From positions 186,001 to 250,000 of the forward strand of contig NZ_JAAKXY010000001.1 in the NCBI RefSeq assembly GCF_011043775.1: a stretch of DNA of 64,000 nucleotides, in the 5' to 3' direction. The DNA comes from Natronolimnobius sp. AArcel1. GTDB taxonomy: Archaea; Halobacteriota; Halobacteria; Halobacteriales; Natrialbaceae. Below the pieces are notes generated by a model. That model searched no databases. It was given only the letters and a program-made list of their open reading frames with translations, and was not told where the DNA came from. The position numbers were made by a program, and so were the translations under genes. The first letter of the stretch is position 1. Each line of letters opens with the position of its first letter. Below, one piece after another: positions 52,747 to 61,461 of this stretch.

Positions 52747-54117
52747 ATGCCCGATGGGCCACGGCTGCCGGGCGTTGACCACGCAGACGACGAGGACCGC
52801 ATCATCTGTCACGTTGACGCCGACTGCTTCTACGCCTCGTGTGAGCGACTGCGCGAGCCCGAACTCCGAGACGACCCCGTCGTCGTCGGCATGGGCTACG
52901 AACCCGGCGAGACTGTCGGCGCAGTCGCCACCGCCAGCTACGAGGCCCGCGAGTTCGGCGTCGAAAGCGCCCAGGCAATCTCGAGCGCGCTCGAGCGACT
53001 GCCTCGCCGCGCCGCGCTCTCCCCGGCTGCCGACGATCACGACCCAGACCTCACGCGCGAGGAGACTGGCTATTACCGTCCGGTCGATATGGACTTCTAC
53101 GAGTCCGTCGCCGATGACGTCCGCTCGATTCTTCACGACTGTGCCGATATCGTCCGCGGGGTCAGCATCGACGAGGCCTATCTCGACGTCACCGAGCGCA
53201 CCGCCTGGGAGGTCGCCGACGGCTTCGCTCGCCATATCAAAGATCGCATCCGCCGTGAAGTCGGCGTGACCGTCAGCGTCGGCGTCGCACCCACCATGAG
53301 CGCCGCCAAAATCGCCAGCGACTTCGACAAGCCGGACGGCCTCACCGTCGTTCGTCCCGGCACCGTCCGGGAGTTTCTGGCCCCACTCGAGGTCGACCTG
53401 CTCCACGGTGTCGGCCCCGTAACTGCCCGCGAACTTCGGGAGATGGGCCTCGAGACGGCCGGCGACGTAGCAGCGACCGATCCCGAGCCGCTGATCGAGC
53501 GCTTCGGCGAGCGCGGCCGGGAGCTGTACGACCGCGCCCGCGGTGACGACGAGCGGCGCGTCGAACCCAAAGGCGATCCCAAGAGCTTCTCGCGCGAGTC
53601 TGCGTTCGCGGAGCCTGTTTCCGAGCCCGAGCCGAAGTACGACCAGATCGAAACACTCGCCGAAGCCGTTGCCGACCGTGCAACCCGCGAGGGCGCGCTG
53701 TACCGAACTGTCGGCGTCAAAGCCGTCCTGCCGCCGTTCGAGGTCAACACTCGCGAACAATCCCTTCCCGGCCCCGTCGACGACCCCGAACTGGTCGAGC
53801 GCATCGCTCGAGAGCTATTCGTCGAGTTCGAAACCGAGGCCGTCCGAAAGCTTGGCGTCCGCATCGCCAACCTCGAGTTCTCTGCAGCCGATCAGGCCAG
53901 CCTCGACGGGTGGGACGACGCAGTCTCGGAGGCGGACGCTGATGACTCTACGGAGGCAGTTGGCGATGCTGGCACTCTCGAGGGACCTGACAGGCCTGCA
54001 ACTGATGGGACTACGACTGATGGTGCCGATCCTGACGACGAAACAGACGCTGTTTCGGACGACTCGAGACCCATGACAGACGGCCAATCGTCATTGACCG
54101 ACTTTTCCCGCGAATGA
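52747..54117 (+). CDS. dinB: DNA polymerase IV (Y family)
   Basis: A 456-residue translesion polymerase. Palm residues are in HVDADCFYASCERL (about 22-35) and SIDEAYLDVTE (about 140-150); a little-finger domain follows. After residue 385 there is an acidic haloarchaeal extension ending QSSLTDFSRE, a PCNA-interacting (PIP) motif. It should act in lesion bypass with PCNA. It is divergent from the DUF5518 gene. Confidence 0.95.
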   Translation: MPDGPRLPGVDHADDEDRIICHVDADCFYASCERLREPELRDDPVVVGMGYEPGETVGAVATASYEAREFGVESAQAISSALERLPRRAALSPAADDHDPDLTREETGYYRPVDMDFYESVADDVRSILHDCADIVRGVSIDEAYLDVTERTAWEVADGFARHIKDRIRREVGVTVSVGVAPTMSAAKIASDFDKPDGLTVVRPGTVREFLAPLEVDLLHGVGPVTARELREMGLETAGDVAATDPEPLIERFGERGRELYDRARGDDERRVEPKGDPKSFSRESAFAEPVSEPEPKYDQIETLAEAVADRATREGALYRTVGVKAVLPPFEVNTREQSLPGPVDDPELVERIARELFVEFETEAVRKLGVRIANLEFSAADQASLDGWDDAVSEADADDSTEAVGDAGTLEGPDRPATDGTTTDGADPDDETDAVSDDSRPMTDGQSSLTDFSRE

Positions 54118-54247
54118 GAGGAGTCTGAACATGTGTGACGGATCGGCCACCACTCGGCGGGACGTGACAGCAATCGATTCGAACAGAACACTGAAATGAT
54201 CCCCCTTCGTTCACACCCAGTAGTAACGAATATCGCTCCGATCGCTC

Positions 54248-55690
54248 ATGACTGATGATTTCTATGATCTTCTCGAGATCCCGTCCGACGCCTCCCAGGA
54301 CGAGATCAAAGACGCCTATCGGGAGAAGGTTCGCGTCTACCATCCGGACGTAAACGACGACGATCGAGCGCGAGCGCAGTTTACCGCCGTCACAAAGGCC
54401 AACGAAATTCTCGGCGACCCGGTCGAACGCCAGGCCTACGACCGACTCGGGCACAAAGACTACGTCGCAAAACGAACCAGCGGCATCCCCTCACCGGATG
54501 TCTGGAAGACAGACAGCGACTCGAGCACCACCAGTACACGCACGTCGAGCACCTCGAGCGGATCCACTGCGTCCTCGAGTACGAGTTCAAAGTCAGGAAC
54601 GGGAACGAAAACGAGCACAGGCCCGTCCTCGAGTAGCGCCTCCGGGTCGACAGCAACCGGGTCGCGCACACGGTCGTCTCGATCGCGCTCGAGTTCGAGT
54701 TCGCAATCGAAATCGGCCTCGAGTTCCGGCTCCGGTTCCAGTTCGAGTTCACGTGCAGACTCGAGTTCCTCGCGATCACGCTCTCGTTCGCGTTCGGATA
54801 GGACGGACCGATCGGCAAGTGCGGGTGCGAGGACAGCAACAGCCGGTGCCAGTAGCACAACGCGCTCGAAAACGACAGCGGGGGCTGCGACTAACTCGAG
54901 CAAGACGACAGGAAGCCAGTCACGCTCGCGCGCAGACACTGCAACCAGAACGAACGCGACGACAGAGACTAGAGAAACAAGCGACGATGAGACATCGACA
55001 CCAACCGACCGTCGCGAGAATCCAATTAGCCGCTGGTGGCGTCGCCAGAATTTCTCGCTGCCGCTTATCTGGCTGTCCGTGCTCGTCTATGCCGTTGGAC
55101 TCGCTCACTTCGCCCTCGAGAACGCAACCCCACTCGAGGCGCTCGTCGCCGAAGTAGCGGCAGTTGGAACCGACCCAGAGGCAGTCTGGACGCTGCTTAC
55201 AGAGAGTCGCCACGGCATTGATAGCCCAGCAATGTTCGTCGCAGGCGTCGAACTCGTGGCCACACCGCTGCCAACGCTCGAGTGGTACGCCGTTCTCGTG
55301 GGGATCGTCGTCGCTGCGCTCGTGACTCTCGTCGCAACCCGGTACTGGCGACGAGGCAAAGTTGGCGGCACGATCACGATCGATGAGACGATCCTTCTGG
55401 CACTCGCGCTGGGAACTGCCACGACGCTGCTCGGCGGACCGTTGCTTGCCGGTGCCGTGCTCATGCCGTTCCTGTTCGGCGTCATCGTCCGTCACACGCG
55501 ACTGCAACCCGGCTGGAAACCGTCGTATCTGTACGTCGCACCCGTCCTCGCACCGATTCTCGGCATCGGTGCTGGACTCGCCGACTATGGATTGCTCCCC
55601 GCAGAACTGCTCGCGTTCGTCATCTTGCCGCTCGCGGGCGCTCTTGGACTGCCGCTGCGCGCAACGATCAGGAAACGATTCGGTCGGTAA
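54248..55690 (+). CDS. DnaJ-domain protein with Ser-rich linker and C-terminal membrane domain
   Basis: A 480-residue protein. A J-domain (residues 3-67, HPD motif in VRVYHPDVND) is followed by a Ser/Thr/Arg-rich low-complexity tract (about 85-250). Residues about 265-480 have five to six hydrophobic helices. It would tether Hsp70 (DnaK) activity to the membrane. The Ser tract uses TCG/AGC codons almost exclusively. Its stop touches the stop of the convergent UDG-like gene without any spacer. Confidence 0.87.
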   Translation: MTDDFYDLLEIPSDASQDEIKDAYREKVRVYHPDVNDDDRARAQFTAVTKANEILGDPVERQAYDRLGHKDYVAKRTSGIPSPDVWKTDSDSSTTSTRTSSTSSGSTASSSTSSKSGTGTKTSTGPSSSSASGSTATGSRTRSSRSRSSSSSQSKSASSSGSGSSSSSRADSSSSRSRSRSRSDRTDRSASAGARTATAGASSTTRSKTTAGAATNSSKTTGSQSRSRADTATRTNATTETRETSDDETSTPTDRRENPISRWWRRQNFSLPLIWLSVLVYAVGLAHFALENATPLEALVAEVAAVGTDPEAVWTLLTESRHGIDSPAMFVAGVELVATPLPTLEWYAVLVGIVVAALVTLVATRYWRRGKVGGTITIDETILLALALGTATTLLGGPLLAGAVLMPFLFGVIVRHTRLQPGWKPSYLYVAPVLAPILGIGAGLADYGLLPAELLAFVILPLAGALGLPLRATIRKRFGR

Positions 55691-56323
55691 TCAGCCGACC
55701 GTCGTCGCCACACCCTTTGTCTGACGGTAGTCGCTTGCGAGAATCGCCTCGAGTCGTTCAACCAGACGCCCACGGTCTGTGTCGTCCCACTCGCTGGGTT
55801 CCCGAATTGGGACGACCATGAAGCCACGACCGCGGATTTCTGTCGCATGCAAGTCGTCGACCTCGAGGTCAAACCGTCGCCGTTGGGTGGTGTAGGCCTC
55901 GAGAACGTGGTCCGTTGCCGCGTCGCCGACCGGCAACAGGATGTGAGCGTTGATCGCCCGCAGTTCAGCGTCAAAAAAGCGCTCGAGGTCGTCGTAGTCT
56001 CTCGGTGCTGGCTGGTGGCCATCCGGCAGACAGCACATGTGGATGTAACTCGCAAAGAGATTCTCAACGTTCGGCTCGTCTGTCGGCCCGGTGACGAACT
56101 CGAGGTCTCGAAAGACGTTCTGAATTGCGAGGCCGGCGTCGGTGTCAGTAAACGGGACACCGGATCGCTTGCCGCCGTGACTGCCCGGATGGTCGCCGAT
56201 AACGTGAAAGTCGGCGTTCGCGTCACCGTAGCCGAAGACGGCTGTGCGCTCGTCCGGGGCAGTCCGGTCGAACGGCGGTCGGAGTCCGAACGGATTGCGT
56301 GTGTGATCGGTGACGTTCTTCAC
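55691..56323 (-). CDS. Uracil-DNA glycosylase superfamily protein
   Basis: A 210-residue protein of the UDG fold. The catalytic loop is VIGDHPGSHGG (about residues 41-51) and the substrate-binding strand LLPVGDAATDHVL follows later. It fits the haloarchaeal UDG-like group; whether it removes uracil is not certain, because the first-motif residues differ from those of family IV/V. It converges with zero spacing on the DnaJ gene. Confidence 0.8.
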   Translation of the reverse strand: MKNVTDHTRNPFGLRPPFDRTAPDERTAVFGYGDANADFHVIGDHPGSHGGKRSGVPFTDTDAGLAIQNVFRDLEFVTGPTDEPNVENLFASYIHMCCLPDGHQPAPRDYDDLERFFDAELRAINAHILLPVGDAATDHVLEAYTTQRRRFDLEVDDLHATEIRGRGFMVVPIREPSEWDDTDRGRLVERLEAILASDYRQTKGVATTVG

Positions 56324-56407
56324 GAGAGTGACAACGGGCGCGGCTACAATAACGGCCGCGGTTGTCGAATGGAAACCGGTCTGGCGTCCGTTGACACCGT
56401 GTTCACA

Positions 56408-57142
56408 TCACTTGTCGTCAGAGCGAGATGGGCTGGATGGGGGCCCATACTCGTTTTCGAGGGTCTCAGGTGTAGCTGGTGTCTCGGTGGCTGCATTCGA
56501 CTCGGGCATGAGCGTCGAACTGATCAGTGCGGCGAGTCCACGTCGAAGTCGCTGTGAGACAGCAGAGTCAGAAATCTCGAGTTGTTCGCCAAGATCGACC
56601 AATGTCGTCTCTCGAGGCACGTCGAAGTACCCAGCCTCGTAGGCTGAGACGATGAGGTCTCGCTGTGCTGTTGTCAATCCGAACTGGAGTTGGTCTTCTG
56701 GAGAAACCGCCTCGTGGAGTTGAATGAGTTCGAGAGAGATGTCCTGCTCCGTACAGGACGTATAGAACGTCGAGAGAGCCTCGTACGTTGGAAATCGAAG
56801 CCGGAGCGTCCACGTTGACGGCGTGCCGACGGCGTTCGTTACGATCGCTTCGTTTCGCTGAATCGCCTTGAGAACGCCGTTAACATGCCCGTTCCAGTCG
56901 ATTTTCATCAGAACGCTCTCGTCGGCTTCGTCGACGACAGAGACGGTATCGACGGCCGATTCACGCTCGAGTCGGTCGGAGACAGCGTCAGTCGCCTCGA
57001 GCGGAATCCAGAGGTATGGGATAATACCCTCGTTCGTCGGCACTGTGGTTTCGACGGTGACGGTGACATCGAGTTCTGGATCGAGCACCGCGCCGAGCGG
57101 GAACGCTGTTGCGGGGACGGAAACTGTCGCGATAACACTCAT
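56408..57142 (-). CDS. Bat-like (HTH-10) transcriptional regulator
   Basis: A 244-residue protein. Residues 1-165 form the GAF-like bacterio-opsin activator domain of haloarchaea (SVIATVSVPATAFPLGAVL start). Residues 166-220 are the HTH-10 domain (LTTAQRDLIVSAYEAGYFDVP, then QLEISDSAVSQRLRRGL). The last 20 residues are polar. It likely controls a stress or metabolic operon. The start at 57142 is preferred over 57157. A GTGTGG/CCACAC inverted repeat (57167-57185) lies 25-43 bases upstream and might be its operator. Confidence 0.9.
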   Translation of the reverse strand: MSVIATVSVPATAFPLGAVLDPELDVTVTVETTVPTNEGIIPYLWIPLEATDAVSDRLERESAVDTVSVVDEADESVLMKIDWNGHVNGVLKAIQRNEAIVTNAVGTPSTWTLRLRFPTYEALSTFYTSCTEQDISLELIQLHEAVSPEDQLQFGLTTAQRDLIVSAYEAGYFDVPRETTLVDLGEQLEISDSAVSQRLRRGLAALISSTLMPESNAATETPATPETLENEYGPPSSPSRSDDK

Positions 57143-57319
57143 TGATTGGGGACGCAAGCCGGCAGTGTGTGGCGGTTGACCACACGTTGACGTCGGTTGT
57201 GAAGCTGTGTTGTTCGACGGTGGTTGTGGAGGAGTATCCTGTAAAGACGTGTGAACATACGGGGTGCTCAGTCCTATATTCTCTGGATCTTACAAGAATC
57301 GGTGGGTTCGATATCGAAG

Positions 57320-57757
57320 TCATTTATGTGTGTTGTGAGCGGAGTGACGACGCTCGTCGGCGTGGTCGGCATCCGCGCGCAACAGTGTGACTGACACACG
57401 GCCAACCGCGTCAAAGTCTTTCAGTTGATACACGAGCGAGCGAACCGTTTCCGCATCGCCGTGACAGAACACGGACTCGAGACACCACTGGCCGTGATGG
57501 ACGTGACAGGTCGTATCGATGATTTCCTGATACTCGTGTTGAATTTCGTGGAGTGCGTTGATAATCTCGTCGTGGACGTAATCGAAGACGATCGTCGCTG
57601 CAACCGTTCCATGGGCTTGCTCGAGTCGATGATGTGATTCGACATACTCTTGGATTGCCTCGCGCAGCGCTCGAGAGCGAGAGTCGAGCCCTTCTGCTTG
57701 CCAGGTCTGGTCGAATTCGGCGATCATCTCCTCGGGAACGTTGAGGCTCGTTCGCAT
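57320..57757 (-). CDS. NikR-like regulator with altered metal loop
   Basis: A 145-residue ribbon-helix-helix regulator with a NikR-type C-terminal domain. The N-terminal RTSLNVPEEMIAEFDQTWQ and SRALREAIQEYVE are the DNA-binding part. The metal region HEIQHEYQEIIDTTCHVHHG, then QWC, keeps the His, His-x-His and Cys ligands, but the His-to-Cys spacing is one residue shorter than in E. coli NikR and in the nikR at 35722. It may bind another metal or bind nickel differently. The open frame continues 33 codons upstream, but the ATG at 57757 gives the standard start. Confidence 0.82.
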   Translation of the reverse strand: MRTSLNVPEEMIAEFDQTWQAEGLDSRSRALREAIQEYVESHHRLEQAHGTVAATIVFDYVHDEIINALHEIQHEYQEIIDTTCHVHHGQWCLESVFCHGDAETVRSLVYQLKDFDAVGRVSVTLLRADADHADERRHSAHNTHK

Positions 57758-57882
57758 ACCCCGTCGTTGGGCTGGGAGCGAAAAAGAACCGCGGTTGCAA
57801 CTCGGTTCGACAACGTGGTCTCGAGTGCAAAGCTGTGGCGTGAAAAATGAACGCAACAGTACTGGATCGCAATTCGCTGGGT

Positions 57883-58755
57883 TTAGTGGTCGGTTCGCGT
57901 TGCGCGGGTCGCGCTATAGTAGCTGCCGACACAGAAGACAAGAAAGAGCACGGCAGCAAGTCCGATGTAGAGTTGGTCAAGTGTCGCGCTGAAGTTCATC
58001 ACAGTCTGGCGGCCAAGATACGAGACGACGAGTGCTAAGACGGTAGCACCTCCAGCCAGGCCAATCAGTGGAACATCATCAAAGCGCCAGCGGCCGACCA
58101 TCACGGCGATGATGACAGCAGCGATGAGCGCGAGGGTGACGCCGTACTGGAGCAACTGGACGGTCGGTGAGTACTCCGAGACGACACCGAGGTCAGTTGG
58201 ACTGAGCGCGACGTGAAGCGGTAAGGAAACAAGCCCAAGGCCGAACGCGGCCGTGACCGCATCAGCTGAGAGTGCTGACTTCCAGACGAGCACCGTCGCG
58301 ATGACGAACAGTGCGAAGATCAGGATTGCAGTCCAAAAGTGCAACGAGAGGATATCCATCTCGTACACTAACACAGTCTCACGGCCCAGATACACCTGAA
58401 TCGGCGTCAAGACCATCCCGAGGACGACAAGCGTTGCGACTCGAGTGTCGATATTGGGAAGTCGCCAGGCGGCAACTGCCGAGCCGATGATTGCGACGCC
58501 AGCGAACATCGCGACGAATCGATGAATCCACTCGTAGAAACTCGGGAGGTTGGCCGGCAGGAGGTTAAACGGCCCAGCGTCGCACTGTGGCCAATTCGCC
58601 TCACAGGCGAGTCCCGACCCGGTTGCTTTCGCAGCAACGCCTAACAGAATCGTCGCCGCGACCAACACGAGCGTCGTCGCGAGCAGATGTGGGAAGCCAA
58701 ACCGGTCGATCAACGATCGGAGTGTCGGACGCGAAGGGGAGTTATCGGACGACAC
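57883..58755 (-). CDS. ctaA: Heme A synthase (CtaA/COX15 family)
   Basis: A 290-residue membrane protein with about eight helices. The conserved opening GVAAKATGSGLACEANWPQC (Cys pair) and the haem-ligand His in WIHRFVAMFAG and SLHFWTAI, with later His in LPLHVALSPTDLG, follow the CtaA order. It converts haem O to haem A for terminal oxidases. No ctaB or cox genes are in the window. Confidence 0.93.
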   Translation of the reverse strand: MSSDNSPSRPTLRSLIDRFGFPHLLATTLVLVAATILLGVAAKATGSGLACEANWPQCDAGPFNLLPANLPSFYEWIHRFVAMFAGVAIIGSAVAAWRLPNIDTRVATLVVLGMVLTPIQVYLGRETVLVYEMDILSLHFWTAILIFALFVIATVLVWKSALSADAVTAAFGLGLVSLPLHVALSPTDLGVVSEYSPTVQLLQYGVTLALIAAVIIAVMVGRWRFDDVPLIGLAGGATVLALVVSYLGRQTVMNFSATLDQLYIGLAAVLFLVFCVGSYYSATRATRTDH

Positions 58756-58948
58756 AGTCGTTCAGACGGGAGTTAGGACCAACCGTATTTAGGCTTCCCG
58801 TGTTGATTCCCAGGGACTGAGAGCCATCGGTCCAGGTTTCGCGCATTTCGTTTCAGTTGCTCGTACAGTTATGACACGCCGCGGTGGGTACCGACACCTG
58901 TCCGCCGTGGTCCGTCGCATTCAAGGACTCCCCACGCCAGCACCTGAC

Positions 58949-60085
58949 ATGGACAACGTCAAACGCGAGCGACTCGAGGCCGACCTCGAGTCACGTGACC
59001 TCGATTCCGTCTGGTTCGCCCGCCCAAACTCCTTTGCCTGGCTGACCGGCGGCAGTAACGTTATTGACCGCGAAGCCGACGCTGGCGTCGCGGCTGTCGG
59101 CTACGACGGCGACGTCTGCGTCGTCACCGACACTATCGAAGCCGCCCGCACCGAAGCCGAAGAGCTCCCGGATCTCGAAGATGACGTTCGACTCGAGCAG
59201 TTTGACTGGCACGCAATGTCGCTCGCGGACGCCATCGCCGCCCAGGTTGGAGCGGACGAACGGGGGGCCGCAGATATCGACGTTGACGGCCTCGAGCGCC
59301 TCAATCCAACCACGATTCGCCAGCCGCTGACCGACCGCGACCGCGAGCGCTACCGCGAACTGAGCGTCGAAACGGCGGCAGCAGTCGAATCCGTCTGTCG
59401 CGAACTCCGGCCCGAAGACAGCGAACTCGAGGTCGCCTCGGCACTGCAAGTCGCACTGTCGGCGCGAAACATCGAAGCGCCGGTCCGTCTGGTCGGGGGC
59501 AGCGAGCGTGCAACGCAGTATCGCCACTACACGCCCACACAGACAGAACTGGGTGATTACGCGCTCGTCTCCGTCACTGCCGAAAAGTACGGTCTCCACG
59601 CCAGTTGTACGCGAACGGTCGCATTCGACGCACCCGACTGGCTCGAGGCGCGCCACGAAGCGGCCACACGTATTGATACGACAGAGCTGGCGGCAACGCA
59701 GGCAGCCGCGGCAAACGACGCCATCGCTGGCGAACTGTTCAGTGCCGTCCAAGACGCCTACGCTGCCGTCGACTACGAAGGCGAGTGGGAGTACCACCAC
59801 CAGGGCGGTGCTGCTGGCTTTGCAGGCCGGGAATGGATCGCAACGCCGGATCACGAGGCACCCGTCGAGGCGCCGATGGCCTACGCCTGGAATCCAACGG
59901 TCCAGGGCGCAAAAAGTGAAGACACCGCACTCGTCACTGACGAGGAAATCGAGGTGCTGACGACGACTGGTGGCTGGCCAACGACCACGGTCGAACCGCT
60001 CGAACTCGAGGAGTGGGCGTTCGCGGCTGACCTTCCGGACATCGAACTCGAGCGGCCGGATGTGTTGTTGCTCGAGGACGCCTAA
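58949..60085 (+). CDS. M24 (aminopeptidase/creatinase-fold) protein lacking metal ligands
   Basis: A 378-residue pita-bread protein with an N-terminal creatinase-like domain (about 1-120). In the catalytic domain the usual two Asp are Ser208 and Ser219 (in DYALVSVTAEKYGLHASCTR), the third ligand Glu is Asn315 (YAWNPTVQG), while a His (near 283-284) and the last Glu (E324) are kept. Three of five metal ligands are therefore gone. It may act like creatinase without metal, or only bind peptides. The start at 58949 fits the fold; 58871 is possible. Confidence 0.85.
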   Translation: MDNVKRERLEADLESRDLDSVWFARPNSFAWLTGGSNVIDREADAGVAAVGYDGDVCVVTDTIEAARTEAEELPDLEDDVRLEQFDWHAMSLADAIAAQVGADERGAADIDVDGLERLNPTTIRQPLTDRDRERYRELSVETAAAVESVCRELRPEDSELEVASALQVALSARNIEAPVRLVGGSERATQYRHYTPTQTELGDYALVSVTAEKYGLHASCTRTVAFDAPDWLEARHEAATRIDTTELAATQAAAANDAIAGELFSAVQDAYAAVDYEGEWEYHHQGGAAGFAGREWIATPDHEAPVEAPMAYAWNPTVQGAKSEDTALVTDEEIEVLTTTGGWPTTTVEPLELEEWAFAADLPDIELERPDVLLLEDA

Positions 60086-60094
60086 TCGGATCCG

Positions 60095-60754
60095 TTAGGA
60101 CTCGTCGTCAGTGGTGTCGTCGTCGCTGTCGCTATCGTGATCAGTGATTTCGATATCTGTACCCGTTGCAGCGTCGGCATCTGCTGGGTGGGATGCGTTG
60201 TCCGCATCGTCTGCAAGGGGGTCCGTCTCGTCGACGGTGATCGTCACGGGGTCTACATCGTCGCCGAAGGCGGGGTCAGGGTCGGCCGTTTCGTCGCGCT
60301 CGAGCACGCGGTCGAGCGTGAAGATCGTGTTCAGTTCCTGTTGAACCTGATCGACGACACCACCGACGAGTTCGCTCGGCTGAATCGCCGTGTACTCGTA
60401 GGGGTTGTTTCCTGCGCCCTCGCTTGCGCGCTTTTCACGCGTGACGCGGTCTTCGTCGTGCAGTTCCGCGAGCGCTTCACGAACCGTGCTCGGATAGAGT
60501 CCCGTCCCTTTCGCGACCTCCTCGCTCGTGCTCCCCGGCTGTGCGAGTAGGTGGACGTAGATTTTTGCCCGTGTCTCCGTATCGAGGATCCACGAGAGCA
60601 AATCAACGATGCGCTGGTCAACCTCGTCAACGGCGTGGCGACCATCATCGACAATTTCGTCGCTATGCTCGAGGAGTTCGTCCTCGAGTGACCGGTCATC
60701 GCCATCCGTGTCCGCGTCCCCGTCCCGGTGCTCGTCAGTGTCATCTGAATGCAT
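60095..60754 (-). CDS. Winged-helix transcriptional regulator with acidic tails
   Basis: A 219-residue protein. The central part (about 55-115) is a winged helix: LLSWILDTETRAKIYVHLL, then TSEEVAKGTGLYPSTVREAL as helix-turn-helix, then a wing. The first 35 and last 60 residues are Asp/Glu-rich and disordered. It belongs to the TrmB/ArsR-like group of haloarchaea. The start at 60754 removes a poorly coding 40-residue N-terminus. Target unknown. Confidence 0.85.
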   Translation of the reverse strand: MHSDDTDEHRDGDADTDGDDRSLEDELLEHSDEIVDDGRHAVDEVDQRIVDLLSWILDTETRAKIYVHLLAQPGSTSEEVAKGTGLYPSTVREALAELHDEDRVTREKRASEGAGNNPYEYTAIQPSELVGGVVDQVQQELNTIFTLDRVLERDETADPDPAFGDDVDPVTITVDETDPLADDADNASHPADADAATGTDIEITDHDSDSDDDTTDDES

Positions 60755-60870
60755 GTGTCCTCTCGTCAGGGACAAAGTTTCGCTCGAGGTTAAACCTTTG
60801 TGCAAGCCGCAGCCACGGTCGATTTTACGGGTTTCTGCGATGGCCCAGTGCTCACTCGAGACTGTCTCGC

Positions 60871-61332
60871 TCACTCGGTCCCGTTACCGGTGTCTGGACC
60901 TGCGCTTCCGTCTCTATTGGCGTCCGGGCCGACGACTTCGATTTTGACGCCATCGGGCCCCTCACAATAGAGCGCATAGTAGCCGCCGGCGTAGGGGTGG
61001 CGATCAGGATAGAGCAGCGTTGCATCCTCGCGGTCTTGAATCGCCGCTGTGAGGGCGTCGACCATTGCGCGCGAGTCGGCGTGAAAGGCAAGATGGTTGA
61101 GTCCAGGCGCGTGCCGGTCGAAGGGATGATCGGTCCGTTCAGCCTGCACGAGCACGAGATATGTTGGGCCACACTCCCACGAGCGCCCACCCGCCCACTC
61201 GTTTTTCTGCTCATAGCCGAGTGAGGCAAGCACCCAGTCCCAGAACTCGACAGCGCTGTCGAACGCCGAGGTGTATAGCTCGAGGTGATGAAGCTGTCCC
61301 GCAGCGGCTGGCTCTGCATGATCGTCATCCAT
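60871..61332 (-). CDS. Glyoxalase/bleomycin resistance (VOC) family protein
   Basis: A 153-residue protein. VOC metal-site residues are present: His in LHHLELYTSAF, His in GLNHLAFHAD and Glu in GVKIEVVGP. It could be a lactoylglutathione-lyase-like enzyme, a dioxygenase or a binding protein. Divergent from top6B. Confidence 0.85.
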   Translation of the reverse strand: MDDDHAEPAAAGQLHHLELYTSAFDSAVEFWDWVLASLGYEQKNEWAGGRSWECGPTYLVLVQAERTDHPFDRHAPGLNHLAFHADSRAMVDALTAAIQDREDATLLYPDRHPYAGGYYALYCEGPDGVKIEVVGPDANRDGSAGPDTGNGTE

Positions 61333-61430
61333 CCAACAAAATTGCTGTCAAAACTACAAAAAGGTCCGCGAGGGAGACGGAACAGACGTGCGTTTCGATC
61401 CAGATTCACTTTCACTTCGGTAGCGTACAT

Positions 61431-61437
61431 CTTTTAG
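61431..61437 (+). promoter_or_regulatory. TATA-like box of top6B
   Basis: CTTTTAG lies 25-31 bases before the ATG at 61462 in the divergent gap shared with the VOC gene. Confidence 0.45.
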
Positions 61438-61461
61438 CCCCCCCGCTAGTACAGGGATACG

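Noticed and set aside
52717-53760. 347-residue minus-strand frame opposite dinB
   Set aside because: Antisense to polymerase motifs; Gly/Val/Asp-rich text typical of reverse-complement haloarchaeal codons.
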